The position numbers were made by a program, and so were the translations under genes. From Bdellovibrionales bacterium (GTDB taxonomy: Bacteria; Bdellovibrionota; UBA1018), in contig JAGWZD010000068.1 in the NCBI GenBank assembly GCA_018968995.1, forward strand, positions 1-8,672: a DNA stretch of 8,672 nucleotides. Direction: 5' to 3'. Position 1 is the stretch's first letter; each line of letters begins with the position of its first letter. The notes under the pieces were generated by a model. It did no database searches, was not told where the DNA came from, and saw only the letters and a program-made list of their open reading frames with translations. Below are positions 5,839 to 8,672 of the stretch, piece after piece.

Positions 5839-7332
5839 ATGGCCTTAGAAATCAAACAAAGTCTCAGACTGAGTCAACAGCTGGTGATGACCCCCCAGCT
5901 TCAACAAGCCATCAAGCTGCTACAGCTGAATCGGATGGAACTCGCTGAAGTCGTAAACCAGGAGTTGATGGAAAACCCCATCCTGGAGGAACTCACAGAA
6001 ACTCCTGATGGTGAGAACACGCCCTCCCCCGAAGAGGTCGCTCAGAATAACGCCGATCCAGAGATGGACCAGCGCCGTGATGAAGATGCCTTCTTAAAAC
6101 CTACAACCAAGGAAGAGCAGCTTGTCGCAGGAAAAGATGATTTTAATTGGGAATCGTATGTAGAGGAGTTCAATTCAAACTCCAGTTCAGCCCCCTCAAT
6201 GCGAGAGGTCAACGAGGACCTTCCGAGCTTTGAAAATGCGCTCACGAAAACCACTTCACTTGAAGACCACCTGATGTGGCAGCTGTCCATGACAGCCCTT
6301 CGCCCCGAAGAGCAGCGACTGGGAGAGCTGATTATTGGAAATCTTTCGGATGATGGGTATCTCATCGCAAATCTTGAAGACTTGGCTAAAGAGGCCGCCA
6401 TTGAGCTGGAAGATGCCGAGGAAGTTCTAAAAATCGTGCATAATTTTGACCCAATTGGGGTGGGATCACGCAGTTTGCAAGAGTGTCTGGCGATTCAAGC
6501 AAAATTCATGTCCCCCCGGCAGCCTCTGGTTGAAACCATTATCGAAAAGCATTTAGCAGACCTCGAGAGACGAAATTATCAGGGCATTGCCAAAGCCCTT
6601 CAGATTCCCTTCGATAAAGTCGTTGAGGCAACCAAACTAGTGATGGAGCTCGAGCCTAAACCGGGCCGCAGTTTCATGTCGCACGATACGCACTACATCA
6701 CTCCAGACATATACGTTTACAAAGTGGCGGATGAGTTTGTGATTGTTCTGAACGAAGATGGAATGCCGAAACTTCGAATCTCTCCGTATTATAAAAATAT
6801 TCTTTCGAGCGCCGGAAAAGAGGCGAATGGCAAGAACACTAAAGAATACGTCCAAGAGAAGCTGCGATCAGCGGTATGGCTGATTCGCTCGATACACAAC
6901 AGACAAAAGACCATCTATAAAGTGACCGATGCCATTGTGCGTCGGCAGAGAGACTTCTTTGAAAAGGGGGTCCAACACCTCAAGCCGATGATCCTCAAGG
7001 ACGTGGCGAACGATATTGGAATGCATGAGTCCACGATCTCTCGCGTCACCACTAATAAGTACGTGCATACTCCGGTAGGAATCTTCGAACTAAAATATTT
7101 CTTCAACTCTAGCATCAGTGCTGCCGATGGTACTGATGCTCTTGCGAGCGAAGCAGTGAAGGAAAAGATCCGTCAGATGGTTATGAAAGAGGATGGAAAA
7201 AATCCCCTTTCAGACCAAAAGATTGTCGAACTCCTTCGCAACGAGAACATCGAGATTGCCCGCAGAACGGTGGCGAAATACCGTGACATGCTGGGGATCT
7301 TGTCCTCGGGTAAGCGCAAGAAGATCATTTAA
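5839..7332 (+). CDS. rpoN: RNA polymerase sigma-54 factor RpoN
   Basis: Alternative sigma factor that recognises -24/-12 promoters and needs an enhancer-binding AAA+ activator. It is 497 residues, slightly longer than the 477 of E. coli. Region I (about 1-51) is the Gln/Leu-rich activator-interaction segment, beginning MALEIKQSLRLSQQLVMTP and including QLQQAIKLLQL and ENPILEE. Region II (about 52-130) is acidic and low in complexity. The core-binding domain spans roughly 135-330, including DDGYLI and the FDPIGVGSRSLQECL segment. The helix-turn-helix DVANDIGMHESTISRVTTNKYV starts at 388. The RpoN box ARRTVAKYRD (474-483) reads the -24 element and is intact, followed by a Lys/Arg-rich tail. ATG at 5839 has AGGA about 6 bases upstream and begins with the family's usual residues. 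It lies 31 bases after lptB and 20 before hpf, as in other proteobacteria. No sigma-54 promoter was found by eye in the window. Confidence 0.98.
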   Translation: MALEIKQSLRLSQQLVMTPQLQQAIKLLQLNRMELAEVVNQELMENPILEELTETPDGENTPSPEEVAQNNADPEMDQRRDEDAFLKPTTKEEQLVAGKDDFNWESYVEEFNSNSSSAPSMREVNEDLPSFENALTKTTSLEDHLMWQLSMTALRPEEQRLGELIIGNLSDDGYLIANLEDLAKEAAIELEDAEEVLKIVHNFDPIGVGSRSLQECLAIQAKFMSPRQPLVETIIEKHLADLERRNYQGIAKALQIPFDKVVEATKLVMELEPKPGRSFMSHDTHYITPDIYVYKVADEFVIVLNEDGMPKLRISPYYKNILSSAGKEANGKNTKEYVQEKLRSAVWLIRSIHNRQKTIYKVTDAIVRRQRDFFEKGVQHLKPMILKDVANDIGMHESTISRVTTNKYVHTPVGIFELKYFFNSSISAADGTDALASEAVKEKIRQMVMKEDGKNPLSDQKIVELLRNENIEIARRTVAKYRDMLGILSSGKRKKII

Positions 7333-7352
7333 ACCGATCTAGAGGGGAATCC

Positions 7353-7685
7353 ATGAACCATCTACAAATGACCTTCAAACACATGCAGCCGAACGACAAG
7401 GTCAAGGCATACGCCCAGGAAAAAACTGAAAAGCTGAATAAGTACTTTAACGGCAAAATTTCAGTTTCTTGGAACTTCACTTTTGAAAAAGATGTCGCTA
7501 TCGCCCACTGTCATGTCGTCGGTAAAGACATCGACTATTTTGGTGAATGTCAGGCCGAAAGCCTGCCAGCCTCGATCGACCTCGTCGTAGAGAAAATCGA
7601 ACGTCAGGTTCGAAAGCATAAAGAGATCGTTCGCGATCACCTGCATGCTGCAAATCACGCGAAACTTCCAGTGAGTGAAGAGTAA
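7353..7685 (+). CDS. hpf: Ribosome hibernation-promoting factor, short form
   Basis: Binds the 30S decoding channel in slow growth and silences ribosomes. The 110 residues form the single S30AE/HPF beta-alpha-beta domain: start HLQMTFKHMQPNDKVKAYAQEK (3-24; MQPND is a conserved part), LNKYF (28-32) and the C-terminal helix SIDLVVEKIERQVRKHKE (73-90), which resembles the usual AAIDLLVDKLERQLRKHK. The family's DMYAAID is ESLPASID here. The C-terminal dimerisation domain of long HPF is absent, so any 100S dimer formation would need a partner. ATG at 7353 has GAGGGG (7342-7347) at good spacing. It lies 20 bases after rpoN and is the last gene of its strand; ptsN, its usual neighbour in enterics, is missing. 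The 26 bases after it hold no clear hairpin terminator. Confidence 0.95.
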   Translation: MNHLQMTFKHMQPNDKVKAYAQEKTEKLNKYFNGKISVSWNFTFEKDVAIAHCHVVGKDIDYFGECQAESLPASIDLVVEKIERQVRKHKEIVRDHLHAANHAKLPVSEE

Positions 7686-7711
7686 GGACTCCCCAATCCC
7701 GCTGCATCTGT

Positions 7712-8656
7712 TTACCAGCTCAAAGCTTTTGTGAATTTGGCGCGCTCAATTCGTTCCTTTAATCGAGCAGCGCGGGCTGGATCCGCTCCTGTCGGTAGTC
7801 TTTGGAAACGTTCCTGTAGCGCTGCAGCCACAAAGCGAGAATATCGGGCAGCTGTGAATTGCTCTAATGCAGCGATAGCCAGCACCCCGATTAGGTTAGG
7901 ACCTAGAAATGAAAAATAATTAAAACGATTCAGCCGCGCCTGAGATCTGTCGAACTTTTCAACGACCGAAAGACCCAGTTCCATCGCCTCTAATTCTCGA
8001 TCCGCAGCCCCGCCTAAATCAAGCGACGCACTTTTATTGCTGTACTTTGCGAAATGTTCCAAGGTTTCAAACCAACCTGCCACGAGGCTTCGCGAACTCG
8101 ACAGATCACTAACTAGGCCATATTTTGACCGAATCATTCGATCGAGAACGTCATCAAGATACTCCGAAACTCGAAAAGTGCAGGGTTCAGCGGCCCAGTA
8201 AGTCCACTGACTCACCTTAAGCCCCAGAGGCGCCCGTTCCCATAGCTGAGCACACTGGAATCCAACGGGAAAAATGGAAAAGACTATGATAGCCGGGATG
8301 CCCCCTTTGAGAAAAAACTGTCTTCGACTTTGCTTTACAGGAATCGGCGTTCTCCAAAATTGAAAAATAGAAGCGACAAGGAAAAAACCTGGCACAAGCA
8401 TGAGGAATAAAAAAGGCGTAGAGATACTAGTGACAACCTGGCGATAAACCCTCTTACTGGCAAAGAACAGCACTGTTGCCAGCAGCCCGAGCCACACAGC
8501 CACGAATTCAGGAGAAGAGCCTCTTTTTCGCGCCTCCAAAATCACGGCTGCTAGTGCCAGAACAATCACGTTCACGACGAGCATGCTAACAAGCTCTCTC
8601 CTGATTTCAGCTGGGGAAAATCGCGATGGGTCGCCTATCACTCTCATCGTCATCAT
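7712..8656 (-). CDS. Multi-pass membrane protein of unknown function
   Basis: I do not recognise this 314-residue protein. Likely membrane segments are at about 22-41, 50-67, 79-100, 115-137 and 246-264, with a Lys/Arg-rich loop (KQSRRQFFLK) just before the fourth. The stretch from about 138 to 245 is hydrophilic, contains WTYWAAEPC and a helical Glu/Arg-rich part, and should form one soluble domain. The C-terminus (285-310) is an Arg/Lys/Ala-rich helix (PARAARLKERIERAKF). No catalytic motif is apparent. It faces hpf tail to tail across 26 bases, so it is transcribed separately from the lpt-rpoN-hpf operon and its position says little about function. The start is one of several ATGs (8656, 8653 or 8647) with only a weak GGTAAG upstream. 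The frame stays open to the right edge, so a start beyond the window is possible. Codon use looks ordinary; the gene seems intact. Confidence 0.75.
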   Translation of the reverse strand: MMTMRVIGDPSRFSPAEIRRELVSMLVVNVIVLALAAVILEARKRGSSPEFVAVWLGLLATVLFFASKRVYRQVVTSISTPFLFLMLVPGFFLVASIFQFWRTPIPVKQSRRQFFLKGGIPAIIVFSIFPVGFQCAQLWERAPLGLKVSQWTYWAAEPCTFRVSEYLDDVLDRMIRSKYGLVSDLSSSRSLVAGWFETLEHFAKYSNKSASLDLGGAADRELEAMELGLSVVEKFDRSQARLNRFNYFSFLGPNLIGVLAIAALEQFTAARYSRFVAAALQERFQRLPTGADPARAARLKERIERAKFTKALSW

Positions 8657-8672
8657 GCGTCTTACCGGATAC

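Noticed and set aside
6042..6401. Open frame of 119 codons antisense to rpoN
   Set aside because: It covers the acidic region II of rpoN, where Glu/Asp codons read backwards give Ser/Phe-rich open frames. It has no domain and no convincing start signal.
7686..7711. Possible bidirectional terminator between hpf and the convergent membrane gene
   Set aside because: The 26 bases show no stem of useful length and no T-run on either strand. Termination may occur elsewhere, but nothing supports a call here.

Overview
The window comes from the chromosome of a Gram-negative bacterium that has an LPS-export machine and sigma-54 but makes isoprenoids by the mevalonate route instead of the usual proteobacterial MEP route. 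A class II HMG-CoA reductase and a type 2 IPP isomerase next to an lpt-rpoN-hpf cluster suggest a predatory or deltaproteobacterial-type lineage such as Bdellovibrionota. A gammaproteobacterium of the Legionella/Coxiella type is the main alternative. This placement is inferred from gene content and was not tested by a search. I see no mobile element, CRISPR array, tRNA or rRNA, and the window is almost fully coding, so it reads as core genome.

Left half (1-3882, minus strand): an operon read right to left. It encodes type 2 isopentenyl-diphosphate isomerase (fni), class II HMG-CoA reductase, a GHMP-family kinase resembling phosphomevalonate kinase, and diphosphomevalonate decarboxylase, which runs off the left edge. 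Each gene overlaps the next (by 14, 38 and 1 bases), so the four are almost certainly co-transcribed and probably translationally coupled. Together they cover HMG-CoA reduction, a phosphorylation step, decarboxylation to IPP and isomerisation to DMAPP. HMG-CoA synthase and a second kinase are not in view.

Centre (3883-3982): a 100-base divergent control region. It holds a perfect 10-bp inverted repeat whose arms sit at nearly the same distance from a -10-like box on each side, plus nested GC-rich palindromes. Neither flanking start codon has a convincing Shine-Dalgarno site for its own gene.

Right half (3983-7685, plus strand): a fused LptC-LptA-like protein, LptB (ATPase of the LPS exporter), RpoN (sigma-54) and a short ribosome hibernation factor (HPF). 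The order matches the lptC-lptA-lptB-rpoN-hpf cluster of proteobacteria, but lptC and lptA appear merged into one gene. The ptsN/rapZ genes that follow in enterics are absent. After a 26-base gap comes a convergent minus-strand gene for a multi-pass membrane protein that I do not recognise (7712-8656).

The least ordinary features are the LptC-LptA fusion, the symmetric divergent control region joining isoprenoid synthesis to LPS export, and the unidentified membrane protein. I found no convincing evidence of a wholly new system.
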